Shown: piece by piece, positions 47,350-57,601 of the stretch | Position numbering within the stretch: the stretch's first letter is position 1 | Layout of the letters: each line of letters opens with the position of its first letter | Origin: Rhipicephalus microplus | Taxonomy: Eukaryota > Arthropoda > Arachnida > Ixodida > Ixodidae | Assembly: GCF_043290135.1 (NCBI RefSeq) | Contig: NC_134700.1 | Span: 240,377,088-240,441,087 of the forward strand | Reading direction: 5' to 3' | Length of the DNA stretch: 64,000 bases | The notes under the pieces: generated by a model | What the model saw: the letters and a program-made list of their open reading frames with translations, nothing else | Told to the model about the DNA's origin: nothing | The model's database searches: none | Position numbers and translations under genes: made by a program

Positions 47350-48561
47350 ATGACTGCTCCTGGCCCTTCTCAAGCTGCCTTACCAACGACAGTCTACTGT
47401 ACTGGCGTACCTCGGCAACGCGACCCACCAATTTTTCGCGGCAACGACGAACAAGACGTCGAGGACTGGCTCGTCGAGTACGAAATCGTAAGTGCTTCCA
47501 ACAAGTGGAACGCCTGCGACCAGCTCACAAACGTGCGCTTTTACCTCACTGATGTGGCCAGCCTCTGGTTCAAGAACCACGACGGCGAAATCACTAACTG
47601 GTCCGCCTTCAAGACCACCATCGCCACGGTCTTCGGTCGTCCCGCCGTGCGCCGGCTTCGCGCGGAACAGCGTCTCCGTAGTCGAGTCCAGCGCAAGGAC
47701 GAGACCTTTACGAGTTACATTGAAGATGTCTTGTCTCTTTGCAAGCGCGTCGATGAATCTCTAACCGAACGCGACAAAATCAAGCACATCATCAAAGGAG
47801 TTGACGACGACACCTTCCAGATGCTCGTCGCTAGGAACCCACAGACTATCACCGATGTTGTCCAGCTCTGTCAGGAGTACGACGAGTTGCGTAAGCAGCG
47901 TGTCTCGACGCGCAGGGCCGCTGAAGATACGGCTGAAGTTTACGCCCTCGTGCACGACGTCACTGCTGATCACACCGTCTTACTGCCCCACATAAAACAA
48001 TTCATTCGTGAAGAAGTTGCGCGTCAGCTTTCTCTTGTGGCCGAAGCATCCGCGCCAGTGACCTCGTTAGACCCACGTTTATGCCAGGTCATCGAGACAC
48101 AGGTCGCGCAGGCACTGCCTCCATCGCCATCTGTCCCTACGCCGTTGACCTACGCTGCCGTCGTTGCTAGACCCCCAGCTCCACCTGTCTCTGGCGCATA
48201 CCGGGGCACCGGGTCCTCCTACCCTACGACGCTGCCAACATACACGGCACCCCATCCCGTTTCGCCACCTGCACCTTCTGTCGTTAACCCATGGCGCACC
48301 TTGGATAATCGACCCATCTGTTTCGCATGCGGTTTCGTGGGACATATAGCACGCTACTGTCGCCGTTGCAACTTCCAGCCTCCAGATTATGAGAATTCTG
48401 CAAATTACCAAGCTGCCCAGAATCCCCAGCGACCATCTTCTCATATCACCGACTCATTGTCCCCACGACGCCCTGTCGATTCTCGCCGGTCATTACCACC
48501 CCGTCGCCGATCTGTCTCCCCGATGCTTCGGCGCACGAGCCCCGCTCGAGAGGAAAACTGA
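47350..48561 (+). CDS. gag: Gag polyprotein of Ty3/Gypsy element
   Basis: 403 residues from the first ATG (47350), 69 bp after the 5' LTR, uninterrupted. Residues about 20-180 form the retrotransposon capsid region, with [27 protein letters not shown] and [18 protein letters not shown] typical of the family. A CCHC zinc knuckle, [14 protein letters not shown] (CX2CX4HX4C), lies at residues 324-337 and would bind the element RNA. The tail is Arg/Ser/Pro-rich. The protein forms the particle in which reverse transcription takes place. The pol frame opens at 48393, 169 bp before the gag stop, in the -1 frame. GGAAAAC directly before the TGA is a possible, non-canonical slip site. Confidence 0.93.
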   Translation: MTAPGPSQAALPTTVYCTGVPRQRDPPIFRGNDEQDVEDWLVEYEIVSASNKWNACDQLTNVRFYLTDVASLWFKNHDGEITNWSAFKTTIATVFGRPAVRRLRAEQRLRSRVQRKDETFTSYIEDVLSLCKRVDESLTERDKIKHIIKGVDDDTFQMLVARNPQTITDVVQLCQEYDELRKQRVSTRRAAEDTAEVYALVHDVTADHTVLLPHIKQFIREEVARQLSLVAEASAPVTSLDPRLCQVIETQVAQALPPSPSVPTPLTYAAVVARPPAPPVSGAYRGTGSSYPTTLPTYTAPHPVSPPAPSVVNPWRTLDNRPICFACGFVGHIARYCRRCNFQPPDYENSANYQAAQNPQRPSSHITDSLSPRRPVDSRRSLPPRRRSVSPMLRRTSPAREEN

Positions 48562-51500
48562 CAGCCGCAGTTCCGGAGGCAAGAACTGCGTCGTCGTCGA
48601 ACTTTCCAAGACTTCCTCTTTGTCCGCCCAACGAAATTGATGTGCTAGTAGGTGTAGCTGTACGTGCACTTGTCGACACAGGCGCCGTCGTTTCTGTAAT
48701 TAGTGAAAAACTGTGTCGCGATTTGAGAAAAGTTACAACACCGCTTACGAATCTTGCTCTGCGTACAGCCACCTTCCATTTCATCGCGCCGACAGCTCAG
48801 TGCACAGCACGCGTTCTTATTCAAGATGTTTGGTACGCTGTCAACTTTGTTCTTCTCCCACGTTCATCTTACGACGTCATACTAGGATGGGATTTCCTTT
48901 CTACCCATCAGGCCCTCGTCGACTGCGCTCGTGCTGAACTCACGTTGACGAATCCGTGCCTTGATATCGACCACCACAGTCCCTCAAAAGTGTTTGCCGC
49001 AGCTGACATCCACATCGCGCTGTTGTCCGCCGTCCTAGTGCCTGTGTTTTCCCCTGCTGCCACTAACTCGACGCTCCTGTTCCAACTAACTATAGCTAGT
49101 GAGCAACATGTGCACCGAACCATTGTCCTCCCGTTTGCCGTCATCAACTTTTCCAATGATTCGGCGGTACTTTATGCGTGCAACGTTTCTGCTTGCCCAT
49201 ACATCCTGCTACGCGGCGAGTGTCTGGGGAGCCTTGAGACCTTAAATTGTATTTTCGAAGACCCGATCTATCCAGACAAGCCATTCTTACCGACTTGTGC
49301 CATTACACCCGCAGCTGACGCTAATGAACCTATGGATGTATTCCGCAAGTCCATTGATTGCAACCTCACGCCTGGGCAGCAGGAACAGCTGATCAAGCTC
49401 CTACAGCGTTTTCGGGCCTCGTTTGACCACAATAAGCCTTCCTTAGGTCGAGCGTCATCTGTTGTTCATCGTATAGATACCGGTCAAGAGACGCCATTAC
49501 GGCAGCGTCCATATCGTGTGTCAACTACCGAACGCTGTGCCATTAATGAACAGGTTGACGACATGCTGACACGTGGCATAATCGAACCGTCAAGCAGTCC
49601 CTGGGCCTCTCCAGTTGTGTTGGTAAAGAAGAAGGACGGATCCATCAGGTTTTGCGTGGACTACCGACGTCTCAACCGAATAACGCGCAAAGATGTCTAT
49701 CCGCTGCCACGCATTGACGATGCCTTGGACTGCCTACAGGGAGCCGAATTTTTCTCTTCTTTAGATCTGCGCTCTGGATACTGGCAGGTACCCATGGCAG
49801 AGGCCGATCGCGAGAAAACAGCTTTCATCACGCCCGACGGGCTTTACGAGTTCACAGTCATGCCCTTCGGCCTCTGCAACGCGCCGGCTACTTTCGAGCG
49901 AATGATAGACTTTATCCTTCGAGGCCTCAAATGGAACGTTTGCCTGTGTTATTTAGATGACATTGTCGTCTTTTCAACTGATTTCGCAACCCATTTAACC
50001 CGCCTCGAGAAAGTACTCGCGTGTATTTCTGCCGCGGGGCTGCAACTGAATCTGAAGAAGTGCCATTTCGCCGCTCGAAAGCTTACGATCCTTGGCCACG
50101 TGGTTTCAAAAGACGACATTCATCCTGAGCCTGCCAAACTTACAGCCGTTTCAGCGTTTCCCAAACCGACCACCATGAAAGAGCTCCGAAGCTTCATAGG
50201 CCTGTGCTCTTACTTCCGGCGCTTCGTTCGCAATTTCGCGACAATCATCGCTCCTTTGACCAAGCTCCTCGCCGGCTCCAGAGACCTTTCAGCCTGGTCT
50301 GCCACCTGTGACGATTCTTTCAATGAACTGCGCCGCCTCCTCACGTCGCCGCCTATTCTGCGACACTACGACCCATCGGCACCCACGGAGATCCACACCG
50401 ACGCTAGTGGTGTCGGGCTAGGCGCTATTCTTGCACAGAACAAAAGACGGCTTCCAAGAGTACGTCGTTGCCTACGCAAGCCGAACTCTTAGCAAAGCGG
50501 AAATCAACTATTCCGTCACTGAAAAGGAATGTCTGGCCATTATTTGGGCGATAGAGAAATTTCGACCTTACTTGTACAGACGCCCTTTTGACGTCGTGAC
50601 TGACCACCACGCCCTCTGCTGGTTGTCGTCACTGAAGGATCCAAGCGGTCGCCTCGCCCGATGGGCATTACGCCTCCAAGAATATAATATTCGCGTGGTC
50701 TATCGCTCCGGCCGGAAACATTCGGACGCAGACGCCCTATCCCGTTCGCCCCTACCCCCTGACCCGGACTGCTGCGAAAGGCTAACCTGTGATGCCACTG
50801 CCGTCACCATCACCGACATGCCATCAGAGCAACGCAAGGACCCGTGGGTTGCTTCGATTCTAGACATCCTGGCTGGGCGGACGGCTTCCCCCCTTCTCGC
50901 TCGTTGCGTCGGCAAGTCGAGCACTTCGCCACTCGCGACGACGTGCTGTACCGACGCAACTACGCACCCGGTGGACGTCAGTGGCTACTCGTGATTCCAC
51001 ATCATCTGCGATCCGAAATTTGTTCCACGTTTCATGACGACCCCCAATGTGGACACGCAGGTTTCCTGAAGACTTATTCTCGCATACGTCACCGATATTA
51101 CTGGCGTGGCATGTACCGATTTATACGACAATACGTTCGGGCCTGCTCGACATGCCAGAGACGAAAAACTCCCCCTTATCACGCCAGCGGTACCTTGTTA
51201 CCCTTACCATGCCCATCCCGACCATTCGACCGCGTCGGCATTGATATCTATGGTCCCCTTCCCAACACTGCTGACGGTAACCGCTGGATCATAGTTGCCG
51301 TCGACCATCTCACGCGGAATGCCGAAACTTCATCCCTTCCCTCGTCTACAGCAAAAGACGTTGCGACTTTCGTACTTCACAACATCGTATTACGTCATGG
51401 AGCACCTCGGGAGTTACTGAGCGATCGTGGTCGCGTATTCTTGTCAGACGTCATCACAGCATTGCTGCGTGAGTGCCACGTCGTTCACCGCACTACAAGC

Positions 51501-52097
51501 GCCTATCATCCCCAGACCAATGGAATGACAGAGCGCTTCAACCGCACCCTTGGTGACATGCTGTCTATGTATATCTCGTCAGACCACTTCAATTGGGACC
51601 AAGTGCTCCCGTTTATCACGTTCGCCTATAATACCGCCTTTCAAAGCACTACTGGGTTCTCTCCTTTTTTCCTCCTTTACGGACGCGAACCTTCTTGCAC
51701 TATGGATACCATTCTTTCGTACAAACCTGACTCCTCAGAGTCCACGACTTTGTCTCAAGCCGCTACATACGCTGAAGAATGCCGCCAACTGGCCAGATCA
51801 TTCACAACCCAAGACCAAGGACGCCAAAAGCACCACCATGACGCATCAAGTAACACTACTTCCTACGATCCAGGTTCACTCGTCTGGCTGCATGTCCCTT
51901 CTGCTACACCTGGCCTTTCTACCAAGTTGGTCCCCAAGTATCACGGCCCATATCGTGTGCTACAAAAAACGTCACCAGTGAATTACCTCATTGAGCCACT
52001 GGAACCATCTTCTGACCAACGTCGTCGTGGCCAGGAAATTGTCCACGTCTCGAGACTTAAGCCCTGCTACGACCCTCCCGTGTTTACTTGTCCATAG
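48393..52097 (+). pseudogene. pol: Pol polyprotein (PR-RT-RNase H-IN), two frameshifts
   Basis: The frame opens at 48393 (-1 relative to gag). Counted from codon 48642: protease [11 protein letters not shown] (residues 11-21) and ILGWDFL; reverse transcriptase about 290-470 with [10 protein letters not shown] (Asp375), [12 protein letters not shown] and YLDDIVVFS (437-445); RNase H start EIHTDASG (Asp587). A shift near 50436-50450, probably one extra A in an A run, moves RNase H into the next frame ([19 protein letters not shown], ... DALSRS). A second shift at the C6 run near 50890 returns it. Integrase follows: zinc site H64, H71, C101, C104 and catalytic D134, D194, E230 (DX59DX35E), counted from 50844, then [11 protein letters not shown]. 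All catalytic residues are present. Only the two shifts break it. Confidence 0.93.
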
Positions 52098-52133
52098 GTC
52101 GCCAGGATGGCTCCTTATTTCGCGGGGAGTAAT

Positions 52134-52307
52134 TGTAATGAATTAATGAATTTGAATAACGGACGCTGTGCTGGCAATGAAGAAGACGACGATGATCGGT
52201 GGCTGCAGTAGTAGCTCGCGCACGCCGCTCGCCATTAGCCAGACCTGCCTGATAAAGCATATTTTGCCAAGCTGCGTCTGAAGCTTTTTCGACGTACAAA
52301 CCTCTAT

Positions 52308-52311
<4 letters not shown>
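52134..52311 (+). repeat. 3' LTR of Ty3/Gypsy element
   Basis: 178 bp, followed immediately by the (AT)n array. It lacks one base of the ACAACACC stretch of the 5' copy. Confidence 0.92.

Positions 52312-52382
<71 letters not shown>
52312..52382. repeat. (AT)n microsatellite, right remnant of host site
   Basis: About 70 bp of pure AT, continuing the array at 44758-44792. Confidence 0.95.
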
Positions 52383-52383
<1 letters not shown>

Positions 52384-53184
52384 CGGGACAGAACAGCTTA
52401 GTAACCTTCACAAAATAAAATATTTGGGAAGTTTTTGAGGCCTTATTTGATTACGGACGTACCTGCATTAATTGTGAATAAATCGCAAGAATACAAAACT
52501 TGCGTACACCGAAGAGAAGAGTGTTGCAACGCTTGCAATGCTTCTCTTACGTTTTTATTTTTTATAAACCAACGTCGTTTTGAACTTTGACGCAAGAACC
52601 AAAAATAAAAGGAGGTAGCCTCGGACATTTTTCATGAGCACTGGCATCCTTGATGGTATCTTAGAGGTGTTTAAAGCAGAACTCCCTGACTTATTTGTGT
52701 ATCCTGATCAGGGTTTAACAACAAACTACTTACTTAGCTTGTTGCTCCTTCGAGAAATCCAGAGTTATCGACTATCGCTCAATGATGCTGAACGCACTTG
52801 AAGCACTACCACTCTCACTTTATTAAATGATGCTTTGAACGTTCCTGTGTCAATAATACTCATATCAATCGGTACGATCAGTCTCTGTCCAGTCAGGCTT
52901 CTTATACTTTGTTGATAAAGCAATTCATTAGGATAGCTCCATGGTGCATACTGAACACAGGTAACCCACTGATAACTTCCACCCATACATTCATGTACTG
53001 TTTTTTTTATCCTCAGTATGTGTCTCTGGTACTCATTCTAAAAAATACAGGGCGGGCAAACACTTACACAAGAAAGAATTCAAGAAATCACAAACGCCTA
53101 CTTATACCTGCAGCTGCGCAGAACGCAGAAAGAAAAGAAGGCACACAAACTTGTCTGTGCATGCCCGGGCAAGATGCGAACCGG
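52383..53184. other. No recognised feature
   Basis: Right flank of the LTR pair. Only short frames, no repeat match. Confidence 0.45.
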
Positions 53185-53559
53185 TCAATCTTGCACACGT
53201 GGAAGTCTACGTGAAAGATAACTGTTAAGGTATTTGATATCAACTTTATGAAAGTTAATCGATGGTAGGGTCAGGTATGCCCTACCACAATCACCCATAT
53301 AGCATGCCTCACGAATCAGACGCGTTTTTTCATTGCTATGCCGGTACAAAACTGCGTGTTCATGAAACATTGGAGTACACTTACATTCTTGACTATGCAA
53401 AGAAACATTAGAAGGTGAACCTCCAGATCCCGCTCTCATATTTGTGTTCCAATTATATCTCGTTAATGCAAAGTCCCGTCTGACCAACGTAGAAGCCGCT
53501 GCAGTTCTGTCCTCTTCCTGTCTTTTACTGGTTAATTCTTTCTCTGGACGGCGGCACAC
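53185..53559 (-). pseudogene. Penelope-like element remnant, GIY-YIG endonuclease end
   Basis: The 124-codon minus frame contains SQECKCTPMFHEHAVLYRH followed by TRLIREACYM and LPSINFHKVDIKYLN. This pattern (Cys-X-Cys near an HC, a hydrophobic LxRH strand, then an RxxREA helix with the Glu) is that of the C-terminal GIY-YIG nuclease of Penelope-like retroelements. The GIY-YIG start and the reverse transcriptase are not seen upstream, so only the last part survives. The match is from memory of the family. A viral or host GIY-YIG protein is less likely given the CxC motif. Confidence 0.5.
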
Positions 53560-55044
53560 GTCTCACTTAGCCGATTGACAGCCGTGAAAACAAGCTCAGC
53601 GCCGTATCTCATTCCTACCTTTTCAGCCTGTGAGATACGAGATAAATGTAAAGTATATCTACGGTACGTTTCTTCTTATCACCTTCTGCAACTACTTGAA
53701 AAAAAATCCTTCTGTATATATATCAGACAGAAATCCCACCATGTTACCTAAATTCTTTCAAAAAAATTGTTAAACCACTCTTATAGACAGAGTTGGTTGC
53801 GATAATGCATGTTTATTCCACTATGAATCCTAAAGGCATACCTGACTGATAATAGAAATGTCTTCGTTTGATCTGGGGCTTTGCAAAAATGTGATTAATT
53901 ATTTATCTTGCTATAACTGTATACAAGTGTTTTGGGGCTTGCAATACTTTCTATGTGAGTTACTATGCTATAGAAGACAGAACCACGTTCATTCTTTGAT
54001 CTATGGCACGTTCCACATCTTGCACAAAACGCTCTGAAAGTGCGAAAAGAAGGAGACTTGTTAAAAGGAAAGGCTTAGGAAAAAGTTTTGCTCTTCCTCG
54101 ATACAGAGAATTCAAGAATTCAAACATTGATATGTCAACTGTTCTCACTGTTTTCCTATATGCAGCCCTTCGCTGAGTCACACGTTCTCAAAACAATGCT
54201 TTCTGCACATTGGAAGATGGTAGGTAACCAGAGAACTTGGCGCAGTTTAGCACTGCGCCTCTCATGCAGCGTAATGCAACTTGCACCAAAACTGACTGAC
54301 ATTGTTCGAATATTTGAGTAAATTAGGAGTTCATTTGGTTCTACGCTAGTCATGAAACAAATCTGTGTGACTCAGCCAGGAATTACAATATACCAACGGG
54401 TTTTGACGTCCGGCAATTGCGAACCTATTGACCAACCTTTGATCAATGGCCGAGCTACAGAATGATTAGGAGGGCACGGCAAACAGCTCTAGTCACGTGA
54501 GGTTGTGGTATTCTATTGCCCTGAAGCAGCAACGTCATTACCTGCACTACCCATGCAGCTTTTCTGTTTCTTCGATTTCCGCAATACTGACGAATTTTGT
54601 GCACACTGATTTTATTTTGTGTTACTAATACAAAAAGTTATATACAATTTGTTGCAACTTCGTCTCCATTTTTTCAATTCGAATAATTACACATATTTTT
54701 AGGGGGTTCGGTGGTTTAGGATTATCAGGAAGATAAGATGAAGTTTCAAAATGGCTCCTTAGTTTTGGTACAAATAGCAGGGGCGATAGGGACAGTGACA
54801 GAAGGCTTTTCGACTTCAGAGACCTACTTGCGCCAGCAAAGGCTGGCTTATGCGAGCGCGAGGAGGTAAAAGTAATAAATCCTGCTAGAAAGCGACGCCA
54901 TTACAACTGTCTTTTACTTGAGTCGGAGTTGGCCTGCTCAACATTTTAAAGAAGACGACAGACAAAAAAGGATTTTTGACGTATTAGTAAATTACAGTTT
55001 TCTCAAACCAAACCACCTGTTACCTCAAAAAATAGCTCTATAAG
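53560..55044. other. No recognised feature
   Basis: AT-rich. The possible upstream part of the Penelope-like element is not recognisable. Frames stay below 78 codons. Confidence 0.4.
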
Positions 55045-55190
55045 TGAGAAGAAGAGAACAACAACAGGAGAGAAGGCAAGAAGGTTAGCAGGTACACGCC
55101 CGGTTGGCTATTCTAGGCCGGGAAAACGGGCAAGAGGAATGTAAAGATAAGATAGAGGACCAAGAAGAGAAAAATACAAGAAGATGGTCA
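55045..55190 (-). mobile_element. LINE 3' tail fragment, minus strand
   Basis: On the minus strand GAATAGCCAACCGGGCGTG and CTGCTAACCTTCTTGCCTTC correspond to the tails at 19250-19320 and 21440-21490. No coding part is attached. Purine-rich sequence on the plus strand around it is the antisense of the pyrimidine-rich tail. Confidence 0.5.
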
Positions 55191-57016
55191 GTAAGTGGGA
55201 AGTAAGAAAGAGCCCCAAAAGAAGATGTTGGTGGTGACTCCCCCTAAACATACACGCTGCCAACTCTACATTATCACACTATGTGACATCCTAGCTACTA
55301 GGCCTTATTCATTTCCCAATCAATAAAGATGAAGTGCATTACTGCACTTAGAAGGCCATTGACTTGAAATTTGAAGTTTAGAAAATATCGCATCGGCAAT
55401 GTCCCAAAACTACGAAAACTGCACTCGGAAATTCGTGACACCATGTGCAGAGGTGGGAAATGAAAAAAAATTGCACTTCAACCTTCATTTCTTTATTAAT
55501 AAACAAATGACGCTGAACTTCACGAGAAATACGGTTTATTCATCTAAGCTGATTCATTGTTCACATTTGGTGTCCCTTTGATATTTCGCAACGAAGTGAA
55601 AAGCAAAAAGCCAATTACATGCGAGAAAAAAATTAAGCGCGAAAACGTGACCCCTTCCTTTTCCAGCCCTCGTGTTTCTGTTCCCCATGTGCCCGAATCG
55701 CATAAAATCTCTGTTTAGGTGACCGCTTTCATGAAAGAACATTCGTAAGGGGACGAAAAGGACACATTACTAGACGATAAGCGCATACGAAATCGCCGTC
55801 TGGGGCTTTAGGCAACTCTGACAACGACTATCAACGACAAGAAAGAACTGGCACTAACTGCGGAGATTCACGAATAGCCTATCTTCATTTGCATTTTAGG
55901 CTTCTTGCGTGCGCGAAGCCATCAGAATAGTGTTGCCGCTCGATCCATTCGTTTGTACACGTAAGCGATGCGTATTTATACGGTTACACATGTGCCTCTC
56001 TTATACTGCGCGTCTGTTTGTCGATGCTCGTTCGGTAGTTTCGTACTCCCACTAGCTGCTTACGTGACAGAAAATTATGGAAGTGCTTTTCAGCGTAAGT
56101 GTTCACGATTGTGAGTCATCAGTGTCAACAGATGAATAAAGAAGAGAAAAATCGATATAAAAATTAGCGGGCTTTCAAAATAGAATAAAGAAGGGGTGAA
56201 TGAACTGAAACAGCAATGCCAAACATGTGATGCTTATAATCGAAAGTGAGGAAATACAGATGCGTGTGCTTGCCCCAGCGTGACGTCGTGCGTGCAGCTT
56301 CGCATCTAGATAGAGAGGGCGATACGGTGGCACGGTATATATTCGGGAAAAGAAACCTGAGAAAACATGCTGCAACAGAAAAAGAAAGAATTCTTGGAAT
56401 AAGCGAAATTCGACAGCAATACCTGCGTGCCACGAGACGAGCGACACTAACGGCCATGGATGCCTCTCTGGCAGCGTGCATCTGCACCATCACGGAAGGC
56501 GAATCGCGTGAATGTTTGCTTTCCGCCACGCTCGCATGCACGCTGGGAGATCTGAGAAATGCATCATCAGTCGACTGTTTCACCGTGTATACTCGACTAT
56601 TTGGCGTCGTTTCGCGTCGATGGCCACCCTCGGCGTCACAGGGTGTCAGCGCCAGTCTAACGGGGGGAGGACACATAGAAGGAAAACTGCGAAACACATG
56701 GTGCGTATGACATTTTAAGACAAAAGATGCGTTAGCATCATGAGCCCTTCGAGAAGAAAGGTGACGCTGCAACTATACACGGGGCGCATTCCTGGTTTAA
56801 TGAGTAGATACGTTTTCTTCAGGGCTAAGCTTCCTTTTTATTTTCTTGAAAATTTCCGACGTCTAACATTTGGAAACAGCAGTACGTGCTGCGTGGCACA
56901 TCGTATTCGGGAGCTGTTAAATAATTACGAGGCGTTTTTTTTAAAGACATGCAAAAAAGGCACTTTCGCACTAGTGCTTCCACTTCTCAAAGAACAGAGC
57001 AGTTGGGTGGCCTTCC
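55191..57016. other. No confident gene; GC-richer segment 56240-56720
   Basis: Between about 56240 and 56720 the GC and CpG content rises and long frames are open on both strands at once (154 codons plus, 202 codons minus). Simultaneous opening on both strands with no recognised motif argues against calling either. If the exon at 57419 is real, this segment would be the natural place to look for the preceding exon. Confidence 0.35.
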
Positions 57017-57418
57017 TTCTTTTTTTTCCTCTTTTTTGCATTGTTCTTTCCTCTTTTCATTTTTCACTACGCTTTCCTGTCTCTGTCTAGCCTGTTTCTC
57101 TCAATATCCTTCCTTTTCTCTTTGTATTCCTCCTCCTATGTTTTTTCTTTTCTCACCATTCTTTCTTACTCTTCCTATTTCTACTTTCCTTTTGCTGTTC
57201 GTTACTTTTCTTTCGTTACAGTCTTGCTCCCACATTTGTTCTTATATTTTTGTTTGCTTCTTTCTTTTCATCTATCTCTGTGTTCTTAATGTATTTATTT
57301 CTGTGTGTTTCCACCCTTTCCTTCTTATCTTTTTTCTTTTTCTCTCTTTGTCAGTTTTTTTCTGTCTCCTCAATTTCTATTTCTATATCTCGCTGCACTC
57401 GTGTTTTCACCAATCCAG
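57017..57418 (+). promoter_or_regulatory. 400-bp pyrimidine-rich tract ending in a 3' splice-site consensus
   Basis: C and T dominate for about 400 bp, ending CACCAATCCAG at 57418. This is an unusually long version of a polypyrimidine tract plus AG acceptor. Poly-pyrimidine DNA also arises as simple sequence, so a splice role is inference. Confidence 0.35.
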
Positions 57419-57601
57419 GTTATTGCATCTCGTGTCTGGCAAAGTGGCAATGCGGGAGAGCTTCAGCACGACGCATGTGTCCGGAGAGTGAAGCAGACGA
57501 CGCCAAGGGGACGAAGAGAGCGTGTGATGGCCAACTTACTGAGTAACATTGCACGCGCTAGAAAGACCGAGGTGGTTCACGACGATGATCGTTCTTGTTG
57601 A
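57419..57601 (+). CDS. Possible terminal coding exon of an unrecognised host gene
   Basis: After the acceptor-like CAG, 60 codons stay open to a TGA at 57599-57601. The stretch is clearly richer in GC than the tract before it, its third positions are mixed and its amino acids are protein-like: VWQSGNAGELQHDACVRRV, then TTPRGRRERVMANLLSNIAR, then an acidic end DDDRSC. It is Arg-rich with an amphipathic look, as in a cytoplasmic or nucleic-acid-binding tail. I do not recognise the protein. No polyadenylation signal is seen at once downstream. A chance frame cannot be excluded. Confidence 0.3.
   Translation, partial: VIASRVWQSGNAGELQHDACVRRVKQTTPRGRRERVMANLLSNIARARKTEVVHDDDRSC

Larger units (their letters stand above)
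47102..52311 (+). mobile_element. Ty3/Gypsy LTR retrotransposon, nearly complete
   Basis: 5210 bp bounded by LTRs 47102-47280 (179 bp) and 52134-52311 (178 bp), which begin TGTAATGAATTAATGAA and end CTCTATTTGA. They differ by three substitutions and one 1-bp indel, so insertion was recent. Order is gag, then protease-RT-RNase H-integrase, the Ty3/Gypsy (Metaviridae) gene order. Integrase ends with a GPY/F-type module and no chromodomain is seen. Pol carries two frameshifts, so this copy is not autonomous as sequenced unless one or both are assembly errors. A GC/purine-rich CGCGGGGAGTAAT just before the 3' LTR may be the polypurine tract. No envelope gene. Confidence 0.95.

Noticed and set aside
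56164..56772. 202-codon minus frame and 154-codon plus frame over the same GC-rich segment
   Set aside because: Both strands are open at once with no known motif. Neither is supported, though the segment is worth checking with transcripts.
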